Virus record (IMG/VR): IMGVR_UViG_3300018906_000008
Location: 1-28,856 of that record
Length of the DNA: 28,856 bases
From: a virus
Strand: one strand, 5' to 3'
The notes under the pieces were generated by a model that was given only the letters and a program-made list of their open reading frames with translations, had not been told where the DNA came from and did no database searches. The translations under genes were made by a program, and so were the position numbers. Positions 1-5,523 of this stretch are shown piece after piece (the stretch's first letter is position 1; the number at the start of each line of letters is the position of its first letter).

Positions 1-14
1 CGGTCTCCAATGAG

Positions 15-170
15 ATGTTCGACCGCCACACATCGCAGGAACGCGGAGCGTGCTTTCTCGGTTATAGAGGTAAGTGTAGTAGCCCCGCATGTCCCCACAC
101 AGTCAATGAAACTGACGAATGCGAGCGATGCGGCGCAGATTTTGTTTTTACCAAGTCTGAGACGGTCTAA
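15..170 (+). CDS. small cysteine-paired (zinc-ribbon-like) protein, start uncertain
   Basis: A 51-residue reading frame from ATG 15 to TAA 168. It carries Cys21/Cys26 and Cys36/Cys39, the latter as CERCGADF, which is the look of a zinc knuckle. The frame is open to the left edge of the window and the ATG has no clear Shine-Dalgarno, so the protein may begin outside. It is followed 8 nt after its stop by a short repeat also seen after two other genes here. No family is recognised; the zinc-binding reading is inference from cysteine spacing only. Confidence 0.5.
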   Translation: MFDRHTSQERGACFLGYRGKCSSPACPHTVNETDECERCGADFVFTKSETV

Positions 171-203
171 CGCTCGCCATCAGCCGCCGGGAAAGGAGCG
201 AAT

Positions 204-395
204 ATGTTTGATCCGTTGTGGGACATACCGGAGAGCGACGAAGAAGCAAAAACCGCGCTGACTTTCCAGCGAGACGATCTGACAGGTAAAAATCTCGTCG
301 GAATTTACGAGTGCCGGCGGGCGCAAGGTGCGACTGTCCACGAAGCGTATGAGACCGCACTACTGGCACACATTGGGGCAGCACAAAGCACCTAA
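204..395 (+). CDS. small hypothetical protein
   Basis: 63 residues, acidic at the N-terminus (MFDPLWDIPESDEEAK). The ATG follows a good ribosome site (AAAGGAG, about 6 nt spacing), which fixes the start. No membrane segment, cysteine pair or known motif is visible. It is the second of a run of small plus-strand genes and its stop is followed by the same short repeat that precedes it. Function unknown. Confidence 0.6.
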   Translation: MFDPLWDIPESDEEAKTALTFQRDDLTGKNLVGIYECRRAQGATVHEAYETALLAHIGAAQST

Positions 396-429
396 TTCCA
401 AACATCACCCGCCGGGAAACATTGAGATT

Positions 430-684
430 ATGGCGCAGCAACTTACAGGATCATTCAGGGCGCAGGAACTCGTGGACTTGTGCGGCACAGAATTGATTGG
501 GCGAACCGTCAAGACGAGGGAGATGGGCAGCTATCCCGGCGGGTTGGCAACTGTAACGGAAATTGCACCCGATCCGAACGCCCCTGAGATCGCTTTCACG
601 GTGCAACATCCGACGTGGCGTGACAAGTTTTGCGAGGACGGCGAGATCGGTGTTTTCGGTTACGAGATTGTGGATGCTGTTTGA
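430..684 (+). CDS. small hypothetical protein
   Basis: 84 residues from ATG 430; a longer frame from 328 overlaps the preceding gene and starts in poor sequence, so 430 is preferred. The protein looks soluble and beta-rich, with TVKTREMGSYPGG and a central TVTEIAPDP stretch. It resembles the short phage or plasmid proteins that carry an SH3-like fold, but that is only an impression. The upstream GGGAAA lies about 10 nt from the ATG and is a weak ribosome site. Confidence 0.55.
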   Translation: MAQQLTGSFRAQELVDLCGTELIGRTVKTREMGSYPGGLATVTEIAPDPNAPEIAFTVQHPTWRDKFCEDGEIGVFGYEIVDAV

Positions 685-715
685 CGGCAAAGCTGAGATA
701 TGACGAAAGGGCTAT

Positions 716-766
716 ATGATGGCTTTTTTAGAAGGCTATAACGCAGCCCTTGAAAGTAAAGTCTAA
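716..766 (+). CDS. possible 16-residue miniprotein
   Basis: ATG ATG followed by a short frame (MMAFLEGYNAALESKV) ending at TAA 764, with AAAGGG 4 nt upstream of the first ATG. The FLEGYNAALE pattern resembles the ends of many short phage helical proteins. It fills most of the 90-nt gap between its neighbours. Length alone makes it doubtful. Confidence 0.3.
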   Translation: MMAFLEGYNAALESKV

Positions 767-774
767 CAGAAGAT

Positions 775-1071
775 ATGCGAAATGCAGAATTACAGCAGCC
801 GAAGCGCGAACTTCTATGCCAGAAGTGCGAACAGGATTATCCGATTTGGTATTGCGATAATTTTTTGTGGAATCCCGTTGCTGCATTTATCGAAGATCGG
901 ACGAATGTGCGGGTTAGCTTTCTCTGCTTAAATTGCTTCGCCTTCTACTGTGAGCAAGCTGTATTAGTTGGCCAAAATGCGGATTGTAAAATCATTTGGA
1001 AATTAGAAATAGGAACGCGAAATGATGCAGCAGTATCAATGCAACGATTAGAAAGGATAGACGCAATATAA
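775..1071 (+). CDS. small cysteine-rich hypothetical protein
   Basis: 98 residues. Cysteines occur as CQKC (15, 18) and CLNC (51, 54), with extra Cys27 and Cys59, so a two-knuckle zinc ribbon is likely. The middle is hydrophobic and aromatic. The start has no good Shine-Dalgarno (AGAAGAT just before the ATG), so the start is moderately certain. Its A+T content is higher than that of the structural genes on the right. No family recognised. Confidence 0.5.
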   Translation: MRNAELQQPKRELLCQKCEQDYPIWYCDNFLWNPVAAFIEDRTNVRVSFLCLNCFAFYCEQAVLVGQNADCKIIWKLEIGTRNDAAVSMQRLERIDAI

Positions 1072-1145
1072 GCATTATCGGAAATAAGACGAGAGAGGCC
1101 GTGAAACGAGTGAAGCCAAGTATATCGAACGATGACAACCAACGT

Positions 1146-1187
1146 GATTCCGGTCGGGTGCATGCCGATGTTATGACCGCCCGTTGA
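1146..1187 (+). repeat. hairpin-forming repeat element, copy 1
   Basis: Positions 1146-1166 match 4166-4186 at 19 of 21 bases. In both copies CGGTC pairs with a GACCG 18-19 nt later. In this copy an outer CAACG (from about 1140) can also pair with CGTTG (1182-1186). It lies just upstream of the start of the gene at 1199. Confidence 0.5.
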
Positions 1188-1198
1188 AAGGACGCACT

Positions 1199-1420
1199 AT
1201 GACCATAACCGAAACCGTAATTGAAACCATGCGCCGATTGCGCCATTACGCCCGTCCTGAATTTGTCTGGCAAGAGTCAAAGAAACTCATGCAGGATTTA
1301 GAGTTTAAGGACGTGAGTGTAATTCTCGAAAATCTATTCGAGGATGGTTTGATTGAACCATTCAAGCGAACCGACGGACGTCAATACTGGCGACTCAAAA
1401 GAAACAGCGAAGCGGCATAA
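1199..1420 (+). CDS. small winged-helix-like protein
   Basis: 73 residues from ATG 1199, preceded by AAAGGACG at a good distance; an upstream in-frame TTG at 1184 is less likely. The sequence has the rhythm of a small winged-helix domain: helices around MRRLRHYARPEF, KKLMQDLEF and ILENLFEDGLIE, then a hairpin wing ending in QYWRLKRN. A DNA-binding or regulatory role is inferred from this pattern only. It sits directly after a conserved hairpin repeat. Confidence 0.6.
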   Translation: MTITETVIETMRRLRHYARPEFVWQESKKLMQDLEFKDVSVILENLFEDGLIEPFKRTDGRQYWRLKRNSEAA

Positions 1421-1467
1421 CGACCGGGCATCAGCCGCCACACTCAGCGCGGCCCTCATAAAATTCA

Positions 1468-1668
1468 ATGAAATATAACCAAAATAATAACCGCGAAATA
1501 AAGCGAAGGGCGACGCACAATCCTTTCAAGCGATTCAGAAAGGCTGCGATGCGCTTCTATGTTTGTAAATCATGCGACACGACGTGGCAATTTTCTTGGC
1601 GATGTCCTTTATGCGGGCAATATGGTGAAGTTAAGAAAACGCGCACCGAACATAAAGGAGAAGTATGA
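1468..1668 (+). CDS. small zinc-ribbon protein
   Basis: Up to 66 residues, with CKSC (33, 36) and CPLC (46, 49): a rubredoxin-like or zinc-ribbon pair of knuckles. The N-terminus is very basic and Asn-rich. Two starts are possible: ATG 1468 has no Shine-Dalgarno, while ATG 1549 has AAAGG at 6 nt spacing and would give a 39-residue bare ribbon. Its TGA overlaps the ATG of the next gene (ATGA), so the two are translationally coupled. Confidence 0.55.
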   Translation: MKYNQNNNREIKRRATHNPFKRFRKAAMRFYVCKSCDTTWQFSWRCPLCGQYGEVKKTRTEHKGEV

Positions 1669-1877
1669 ACGCACCAGAAGAGATACACAATGTCAGCATG
1701 GGCTACTTCTCTATCGCCCGATACTATGGAGGGTGTAAGTTCAATGGACACGATTATGTCTACGATGCGACGCGCGATGTGCTAATCAGGGGAGACATTT
1801 TCAAAGCGCGGCACAAGCCGAAGCGCAAACCACGCACTAAACCGGACAGCGGGCAGATGAGTTTCGATGAAACCTAG
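1665..1877 (+). CDS. small basic hypothetical protein
   Basis: 70 residues. Start supported by AAAGGAGAAGT just upstream and by the ATGA overlap with the preceding gene. The N-terminal half is aromatic (YFSIARYYGG) and the C-terminal half strongly basic (KARHKPKRKPRTK), as in nucleic-acid-binding peptides. It is the last gene before a convergent minus-strand block. Function unknown. Confidence 0.6.
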   Translation: MNAPEEIHNVSMGYFSIARYYGGCKFNGHDYVYDATRDVLIRGDIFKARHKPKRKPRTKPDSGQMSFDET

Positions 1878-1880
1878 TAC

Positions 1881-1908
1881 TTGTCACTTATCACCTATCA
1901 CCCGTCAC
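1881..1908. repeat. four tandem heptamers
   Basis: TTGTCAC, TTATCAC, CTATCAC and CCGTCAC in direct succession (consensus YYRTCAC), between convergent genes. Short heptamer arrays of this sort are known from cyanobacteria and other phyla; the role here is unknown. Confidence 0.6.
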
Positions 1909-1982
1909 TTCCCTTCCAACTCGGCCCTCACTCGTTCGTACTCTTCCACGTCCTCCGGCGCGGGCGGTTGCAGGAATTCTCT
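1905..1982 (-). other. coding-like extension beyond the Rep stop, different frame
   Basis: Immediately downstream of the Rep stop, one of the other minus-strand frames reads EFLQPPAPEDVEEYERVR... to a TGA at 1907-1905. It is highly protein-like and has no start codon of its own. It looks like the original C-terminus of the Rep protein, put out of frame by a small indel, or a frameshift extension. Confidence 0.35.
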
Positions 1983-2772
1983 AACCCTCTGCCTTCAACC
2001 GTTCGTGCCTGCACTTCGCCACGCCCTTCTCTGTGCCGTGTGGGTAGTGCCAGCCTGTGCCGCGACAGTCCGGGCAGTTTTCCGCACCGGGCGTAGCCAA
2101 CTCCCCTTTATCAATTTCTTTATTTCTTTGATCTTTATTGGTAGTAGAATTTACTAGGCTAGCAGATTTTACTAGCCTAGTACTTTTTACCATGCTGGAC
2201 GGCGGTTTGACCTCATATTCGATTCCCTGCACACGGTCTTTGCCGAATACGGTTCGCACCTTCCTGACCAGTCCTTTTGCCACCAAACCGTTGACGGCGG
2301 AGGCGGCTGTTTTCTCAGAAGCGCCGATGCGTTTTGCCAATCCCGGCAAGCCAATTAAGCATGTCGCGTTACCGAACCCCCAGGAGAGGCGAAAGAGTTG
2401 AATGTGTACCGCCTGCTCTGTCGTGGTCAGCTGGCGATAGAGATGGTCTGTCATTTGATGCCACAGTTTCGTGTAGCCTTCCACGTCCGGCAGGCTGGAC
2501 ATTAAATCAAGCGGGGCATCCTGAGGTGTGGCAATATTTACTGGGCTAGTAGAATCTGCTGGGCTGGTAAATTGCGGGGCTAAGACGGGCGCTTCCGGTA
2601 GGCTAGTAACTTTGGGAGGGGCAATATTTACCGGGATTGTCTCCCGTTCGAGCGGCAAGCGTCCCAGCATCCGCTTAACGGTGTCCTGTGTCGCCTTTGT
2701 CTCCGCAGGCGTGGCGCGCACGCTCGGTATCTCAGGAAACTTGCGCTTCTTCGCCCGCTTGTCGTTCGACAC
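1981..2772 (-). CDS. winged-helix replication initiator or partition partner
   Basis: 263 residues. A disordered N-terminus is followed by a winged-helix domain at about 113-188 (helices in TTTEQAVHIQLFRLSW and GLPGLAKRIGASEKTAASAV, wing to GIEYEVKP). A C-terminal zinc motif holds Cys233, Cys236, Cys254 and His256 (CPDCRGTGW). The layout resembles lambda-O-like initiators and acidobacterial plasmid HTH proteins. Flanking the domain are 6-residue repeats (LVKSAS type) encoded by 18-bp DNA repeats. Its start overlaps the end of parA by 41 nt, so it is co-expressed and could instead be the centromere-binding partner of ParA. Start chosen as the only early ATG (MSNDKRAKKRK). Confidence 0.75.
   Translation of the reverse strand: MSNDKRAKKRKFPEIPSVRATPAETKATQDTVKRMLGRLPLERETIPVNIAPPKVTSLPEAPVLAPQFTSPADSTSPVNIATPQDAPLDLMSSLPDVEGYTKLWHQMTDHLYRQLTTTEQAVHIQLFRLSWGFGNATCLIGLPGLAKRIGASEKTAASAVNGLVAKGLVRKVRTVFGKDRVQGIEYEVKPPSSMVKSTRLVKSASLVNSTTNKDQRNKEIDKGELATPGAENCPDCRGTGWHYPHGTEKGVAKCRHERLKAEG
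2140..2193 (-). repeat. three tandem 18-bp iteron-like repeats inside rep
   Basis: On the minus strand three 18-mers follow each other; the two best are CTAGTAAAATCTGCTAGC and CTAGTAAATTCTACTACC. A perfect 10-bp inverted repeat (2153-2162 with 2172-2181) lies within. They encode MVKSTR, LVKSAS and LVNSTT. Confidence 0.6.
2524..2640 (-). repeat. second and third groups of degenerate 18-bp repeats inside rep
   Basis: Minus-strand units such as CCAGCAGATTCTACTAGC followed by CCAGTAAATATTGCCACA (about 2524-2568), and related units near 2596-2640. They match the 18-bp consensus of the group at 2140-2193 imperfectly and encode PADSTS and PVNIAT type hexapeptides. Confidence 0.5.
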
Positions 2773-3523
2773 GGCTCGTTACCTCCTCCGCAAGTTGACT
2801 GTATGCCTGATGTCCTTTACTCCCATGTGCATAGTCAACGATGGGCTGGCGCGCGACGGTCGCCTCTGTGAGCGTCGCCGTATGCGGGATGATGGCGGTG
2901 AGCGCGAGGTCTTTGAAGTCCTCCTGAATTTTTGCCAGCACTTCGCGGTTGACGTTGACGTTTGCGCGGTGCAGGGTAGCAAGCGCGTAGACGACCAGAT
3001 CAGGGTTGCTCTCGTCCATCACGTCGCCCACGATAGCCATGAGACGCTTTAAGGCTTCGTAGGCGAACCAGTTTGTCTGGATGGTTATCAGGAGATGCGT
3101 CGCAGCGCAAAAAGCGTTTACAGTGGAAATGCCGAGCGACGGAGCGCAGTCTATGACGGCATAGTCGAAACTGTTTCCCACTTGTGCGAGCGCGCGTTGT
3201 AGGCGAGTCTCGCGGTTAATGGCGTTAAAGAGTTTGATGTCAATTTCGGCGAGCGCGATATGACCGGGCGCGATCTGCAAGTTAGGGCTGACGGCGCGCA
3301 GGATAGCTTTCAGGTCGGGTGCTTTCTCTGAGATGAGAGCATAAGAACTGTGCTGCTCGCTCTCCGGGTTCTCCACGCCGAGATGGTCGGTCGCGTTGCT
3401 CTGCGGATCGAGATCAACGAGCAGCACGCGGCGACCGAGGCGCGCAAGACAGGCACTCAGATTAACCGCTGTTGTGGTCTTGCCTACACCGCCCTTCTGA
3501 TTCGCAATGGCGATAACTCTCAT
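2732..3523 (-). CDS. parA: ParA family partition ATPase
   Basis: 263 residues. Deviant Walker A at residues 10-17 (KGGVGKTT), the A' motif VLLVDLDPQSN and Walker B YAVIDCAPS identify a ParA/Soj/MinD-type ATPase. There is no N-terminal HTH extension, so it is the short type. Such proteins use ATP-dependent, non-specific DNA binding to segregate low-copy plasmids with a centromere-binding partner. It starts with an ATGA overlap with the HTH gene upstream and ends inside the Rep-like gene: one three-gene operon. It implies stable extrachromosomal maintenance. Confidence 0.93.
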   Translation of the reverse strand: MRVIAIANQKGGVGKTTTAVNLSACLARLGRRVLLVDLDPQSNATDHLGVENPESEQHSSYALISEKAPDLKAILRAVSPNLQIAPGHIALAEIDIKLFNAINRETRLQRALAQVGNSFDYAVIDCAPSLGISTVNAFCAATHLLITIQTNWFAYEALKRLMAIVGDVMDESNPDLVVYALATLHRANVNVNREVLAKIQEDFKDLALTAIIPHTATLTEATVARQPIVDYAHGSKGHQAYSQLAEEVTSRVERQAGEEAQVS

Positions 3524-3714
3524 ACTGCCCTTTCGTAAGTCTGTTTCAGCTTCAAAACTTCCGCCTTGCTCACGTATTTAATCCGGCGGTCAAGAGGGTT
3601 GGAGTAAGTCGCCAGCATCCCGGCCTTTAGTAATGCAGTCATCTTGTAATCGCTGATACCGACGAGTGCGCGGGCTTCGCGCACAGGAATCAGGTCGTGT
3701 GGATTCTTGCTCAT
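3520..3714 (-). CDS. small helix-turn-helix protein (excisionase/MerR-like)
   Basis: 64 residues: LIPVREARALVGISDYKMTALLKAGML is a helix-turn-helix of the excisionase/MerR fold, followed by a basic wing (DRRIKYVSKAEVLKL). First gene of the HTH-parA-rep operon, overlapping parA by ATGA. It may be the operon repressor or a centromere or origin binder. No Shine-Dalgarno precedes its ATG; a promoter-like sequence lies so close that the transcript would be nearly leaderless. Confidence 0.7.
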   Translation of the reverse strand: MSKNPHDLIPVREARALVGISDYKMTALLKAGMLATYSNPLDRRIKYVSKAEVLKLKQTYERAV

Positions 3715-3722
3715 TAAGGAAG

Positions 3723-3750
3723 CTTACATTGATCGCGATTTAGCCGTCAA
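3723..3750 (-). promoter_or_regulatory. candidate sigma70 promoter for HTH-parA-rep operon
   Basis: On the minus strand TTGACG (3750-3745), 16 bp, then TGTAAG (3728-3723). The -10 ends 8 nt before the ATG at 3714. A repeated ATCG(C/T)GATTT occurs between the two divergent promoters (near 3732 and 3774) and may be an operator. Confidence 0.4.
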
Positions 3751-3786
3751 TGGTTTAAAGTTAGTCGTGTTTTATCGTGATTTGTC

Positions 3787-3815
3787 TTGATGGAAAGAAT
3801 GGAGGGGATTATAAT
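3787..3815 (+). promoter_or_regulatory. sigma70 promoter with consensus -10
   Basis: TTGATG (3787-3792), 17 bp, TATAAT (3810-3815). The expected start site falls at about 3822, at or just before the ATG at 3823. Confidence 0.6.
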
Positions 3816-3822
3816 TGCGGGC

Positions 3823-4071
3823 ATGAAAGCTCCGCGCCTTAAAAGGCAAGGTTTCGTTGGCGTTTTACCGGATGGCCGTCACTGTGTAGTCTCTACAAAG
3901 AACCGTAGCGACGCCTTCATTGCCGAGTGTCGTGAGTGCGGAGATTGCTTTGACAACGACGATCCCGCATTCACCGTCGCTAACGGCGTCGCTCTACACA
4001 AACAAGGGACAGGGCACAGTGAGTTCAACTATTTCACCTTAACTCTGGCGAAAGTTGAAACGGCGCCTTAA
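3823..4071 (+). CDS. small C2H2-like zinc-finger protein
   Basis: 82 residues from ATG 3823. It holds CRECGDC and a later HKQGTGH, so a Cys2-His2-type metal site is plausible. The frame extends upstream to ATGs at 3790 and 3799, but a consensus promoter -10 lies at 3810-3815, inside that extension, so the downstream ATG is preferred. The message would then be essentially leaderless, and no ribosome site is well placed for 3823 (GGAGGGG is about 16 nt away). It is divergent from the parA operon. Function unknown. Confidence 0.6.
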   Translation: MKAPRLKRQGFVGVLPDGRHCVVSTKNRSDAFIAECRECGDCFDNDDPAFTVANGVALHKQGTGHSEFNYFTLTLAKVETAP

Positions 4072-4103
4072 CTGCGCCGCCTGCGTGGATACGTTTTCCT
4101 CCG

Positions 4104-4117
4104 CCGTCTGAAGACGG
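4104..4117. repeat. short perfect inverted repeat
   Basis: CCGTCT-GA-AGACGG, in the 67-nt gap between two small plus-strand genes. There is no T tract, so it is not an obvious terminator. It includes the 10-mer GCCGTCTGAA at 4103-4112. Confidence 0.5.
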
Positions 4118-4138
4118 ACGGTCTCCTACGAGGTTTGG

Positions 4139-4339
4139 ATGAACTCAGAAGTAAAGAAGCCACACGATTCCGGTCAGGCGCATGCCATTGCTAGACCGCC
4201 GGAGAAGCTGAAAATGCGGTTTTGTCCTGCTTGCGGTCGGAATGATCTCATGCGCGATTTCCATGATAAGCATTTCGCAGGCGGCAAGCTGTGTCCGGGC
4301 AAGCCGATAGCCGTTACCTATAAACGCGAATCGATTTAA
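4139..4339 (+). CDS. small zinc-finger protein, start uncertain
   Basis: Up to 66 residues; the conserved-looking core is MRFCPACGRND with a later DFHDKH and a C-terminal LCPGKP, giving Cys-x2-Cys plus His/His/Cys. Two starts compete. ATG 4139 has GAGG upstream, while ATG 4214 has GGAGAAG at normal spacing and would give 41 residues. The extra N-terminal part coincides with a 21-nt repeat shared with 1146-1166, which favours 4214. Probably a nucleic-acid or metal-binding small protein. Confidence 0.55.
   Translation: MNSEVKKPHDSGQAHAIARPPEKLKMRFCPACGRNDLMRDFHDKHFAGGKLCPGKPIAVTYKRESI
4166..4202 (+). repeat. hairpin-forming repeat element, copy 2
   Basis: Matches copy 1 at 19 of 21 bases (4166-4186), and again CGGTC pairs with GACCG 18 nt later. 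An inner GGC-GCAT-GCC pairing is also possible. Confidence 0.5.
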
Positions 4340-4364
4340 CAAGCAATGCGAGGGCAGGGAAACG

Positions 4365-4865
4365 ATGCCAGTAATCAAGATCGGTACTGCAATCTATCAC
4401 GAAAGCCGCTACTGGAAGACTGACGATCTGGCAGCGGGTGAAGTGCCGGGATGGAATGCCCGATACCTACCCTACGTGGTGACGCGCATCACCGAGAAAC
4501 GTATCTACTGTACGGGCTGTAGTCCTGAAGGCCAGCCGTCACAGGTTCAACTGCCGCGCGGCGAACGTCCGAAACGAGCGGGGCGCGAACGCCATCAGGT
4601 GTTAGAGATTGATGGCAGGCAATACTATTCACGTTTTCACGAATACTTCTACGTGGAGATTCCAAAGGCAGAGCCGGAGCGTAACGCCAGCCCGAATCTC
4701 GTCTCTGCGCTTTCGTTGCTTGGGCTGACGGTTCCCTATGATCGCGCAGATGTGAAGCGCGCGTACAAAAGGCTCGCACCAAAGTGCCATCCAGACACGG
4801 GCGGCAGCCATCGGGAATTTATCAAGCTAAAAACTGCGTATGATGTGGCGGTGCGAGGTTATTAG
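4365..4865 (+). CDS. protein with C-terminal J-domain (DnaJ-like)
   Basis: 166 residues. The C-terminal 55 residues form a J-domain: NLVSALSLLGLT, then VKRAYKRLAPKCHPDTGG with the diagnostic HPD at 142-144, then a helix EFIKLKTAYDVAV. J-domains stimulate Hsp70 ATPases. The N-terminal 100 residues are not recognised but include a CTGC pair near residue 50. The usual DnaJ Gly/Phe and zinc domains are absent. AGGGAAA precedes the ATG. It may recruit host DnaK to the phage origin or to assembly, as lambda does with host DnaJ and DnaK; that role is inference. Confidence 0.8.
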   Translation: MPVIKIGTAIYHESRYWKTDDLAAGEVPGWNARYLPYVVTRITEKRIYCTGCSPEGQPSQVQLPRGERPKRAGRERHQVLEIDGRQYYSRFHEYFYVEIPKAEPERNASPNLVSALSLLGLTVPYDRADVKRAYKRLAPKCHPDTGGSHREFIKLKTAYDVAVRGY

Positions 4866-4970
4866 CCAGCCCGATTGTCTTCATATCGCGCATTTTGCTG
4901 GCGGGCGGGCGTGAAAGTCAACGAAAAAAGGGAAGGGGGGCAATGATAATTCTCGAAAAATAGTTGAAAT

Positions 4971-5021
4971 AGTTGACGAACGCAAAAATAATGCTTGACA
5001 TAATCAGTTGACGAGCGTAAA
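4971..5021 (+). promoter_or_regulatory. two 16-bp direct repeats, candidate operators
   Basis: AGTTGACGAACGCAAA (4971-4986) and AGTTGACGAGCGTAAA (5006-5021) differ at two positions and are 35 bp apart. The second lies across the spacer and -10 of the promoter at 4995-5023, where a bound repressor would block RNA polymerase. Confidence 0.55.
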
Positions 5022-5023
5022 CT
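4995..5023 (+). promoter_or_regulatory. sigma70 promoter
   Basis: TTGACA (4995-5000), 17 bp, TAAACT (5018-5023), about 47 nt upstream of the gene at 5071. The surrounding 200 nt (4866-5070) hold no gene on either strand that I can support. Confidence 0.6.
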
Positions 5024-5070
5024 GGATTCACGCTCGATTGAGCGAATTTGAGAGGGAGAAGGAAACGAAA

Positions 5071-5325
5071 ATGGCGACGACAAAATACACGGTTGAACTG
5101 TTCGGCAAAGAATTGACCGCAGGCGACACGCAGATGACAGGCCGTTCCGGTGTTGTAGCAACGGTAGAGACTTTCGAGAAGGCGTTCGAGCATGCGATTC
5201 AGAGCGCAAGCGAAAACTCGATCACCAAGATTCACCGCTTCACGCAGCGCAATCACGACACGGACGGCGTGATATTTGAGGCAGACGGCGCGGAACTGTT
5301 GAAACTGAAAGGGGCGCGAGCGTGA
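5071..5325 (+). CDS. small hypothetical protein
   Basis: 84 residues from ATG 5071, with GGGAGAAGGAAACG upstream; an upstream in-frame ATG at 5008 lies inside the promoter and is rejected. The sequence (TKYTVELFGKELTAGD, later FEKAFEHAIQSASEN) looks like a small alpha/beta protein. It is the first gene after the operator-bearing promoter and overlaps the HTH gene that follows, so it is probably co-regulated with it. No family recognised. Confidence 0.65.
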   Translation: MATTKYTVELFGKELTAGDTQMTGRSGVVATVETFEKAFEHAIQSASENSITKIHRFTQRNHDTDGVIFEADGAELLKLKGARA

Positions 5326-5522
5326 AAAAAGAGGACTTGATGACAGTCGGCATGGTGGCGGGAGAGCTAGGAATCTCCCGCCAACGCGTCCACTACAAAA
5401 TTGAGCGCGGCGACTTTCCGTCTGCTTTTCAACTCGCAGACGGGACATGGTTGATAGAGAAAAAAGACCTTGAATCAGCCACCGCACGCAATCCCGGCAG
5501 ACCGACAAGGAAAGCGAAATAA
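5322..5522 (+). CDS. small helix-turn-helix regulator (excisionase/MerR-like)
   Basis: 66 residues from GTG 5322, overlapping the preceding stop, with AAAGGGG upstream. MTVGMVAGELGISRQRVHYKIERGDFP is a helix-turn-helix with the following basic wing typical of the excisionase fold. The tail RNPGRPTRKAK looks like an AT-hook. It may bind the duplicated AGTTGACGA repeats upstream of its own operon, which would be autoregulation. Confidence 0.7.
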   Translation: MKKEDLMTVGMVAGELGISRQRVHYKIERGDFPSAFQLADGTWLIEKKDLESATARNPGRPTRKAK

Positions 5523-5523
5523 A

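Noticed and set aside
165-204. GTCTAAC followed by a G/C-rich repeat, resembling the left half of an integron attC site
   Set aside because: No integron integrase is recognised, no matching right half (GTTRRRY) within range, and the gene starts only about 40 nt later.
10-261. 83-residue plus-strand frame from ATG 10
   Set aside because: It overlaps the better zinc-ribbon-like frame ending at 170 and the SD-led gene at 204, and has no ribosome site or coding character.
1101-1187. 28-residue frame from GTG 1101 with GAGAGG upstream
   Set aside because: It lies over the hairpin repeat element whose conservation is at the DNA level, so I treat it as non-coding; it could still be a leader peptide.
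4103-4112. GCCGTCTGAA, identical to the Neisseria DNA uptake sequence
   Set aside because: I noticed only one copy, embedded in a short palindrome; nothing else points to Neisseria, so chance is the simpler explanation.
4973-5001. Second possible promoter using TTGACG at 4973
   Set aside because: The -10 (TGACAT) matches the consensus at only three of six positions; the overlapping promoter at 4995-5023 is clearly better.
4862-5508. Two long minus-strand frames (115 and 196 residues) across the promoter region
   Set aside because: They are antisense to the promoter and to well-supported SD-led genes, have odd amino-acid composition and no family features.
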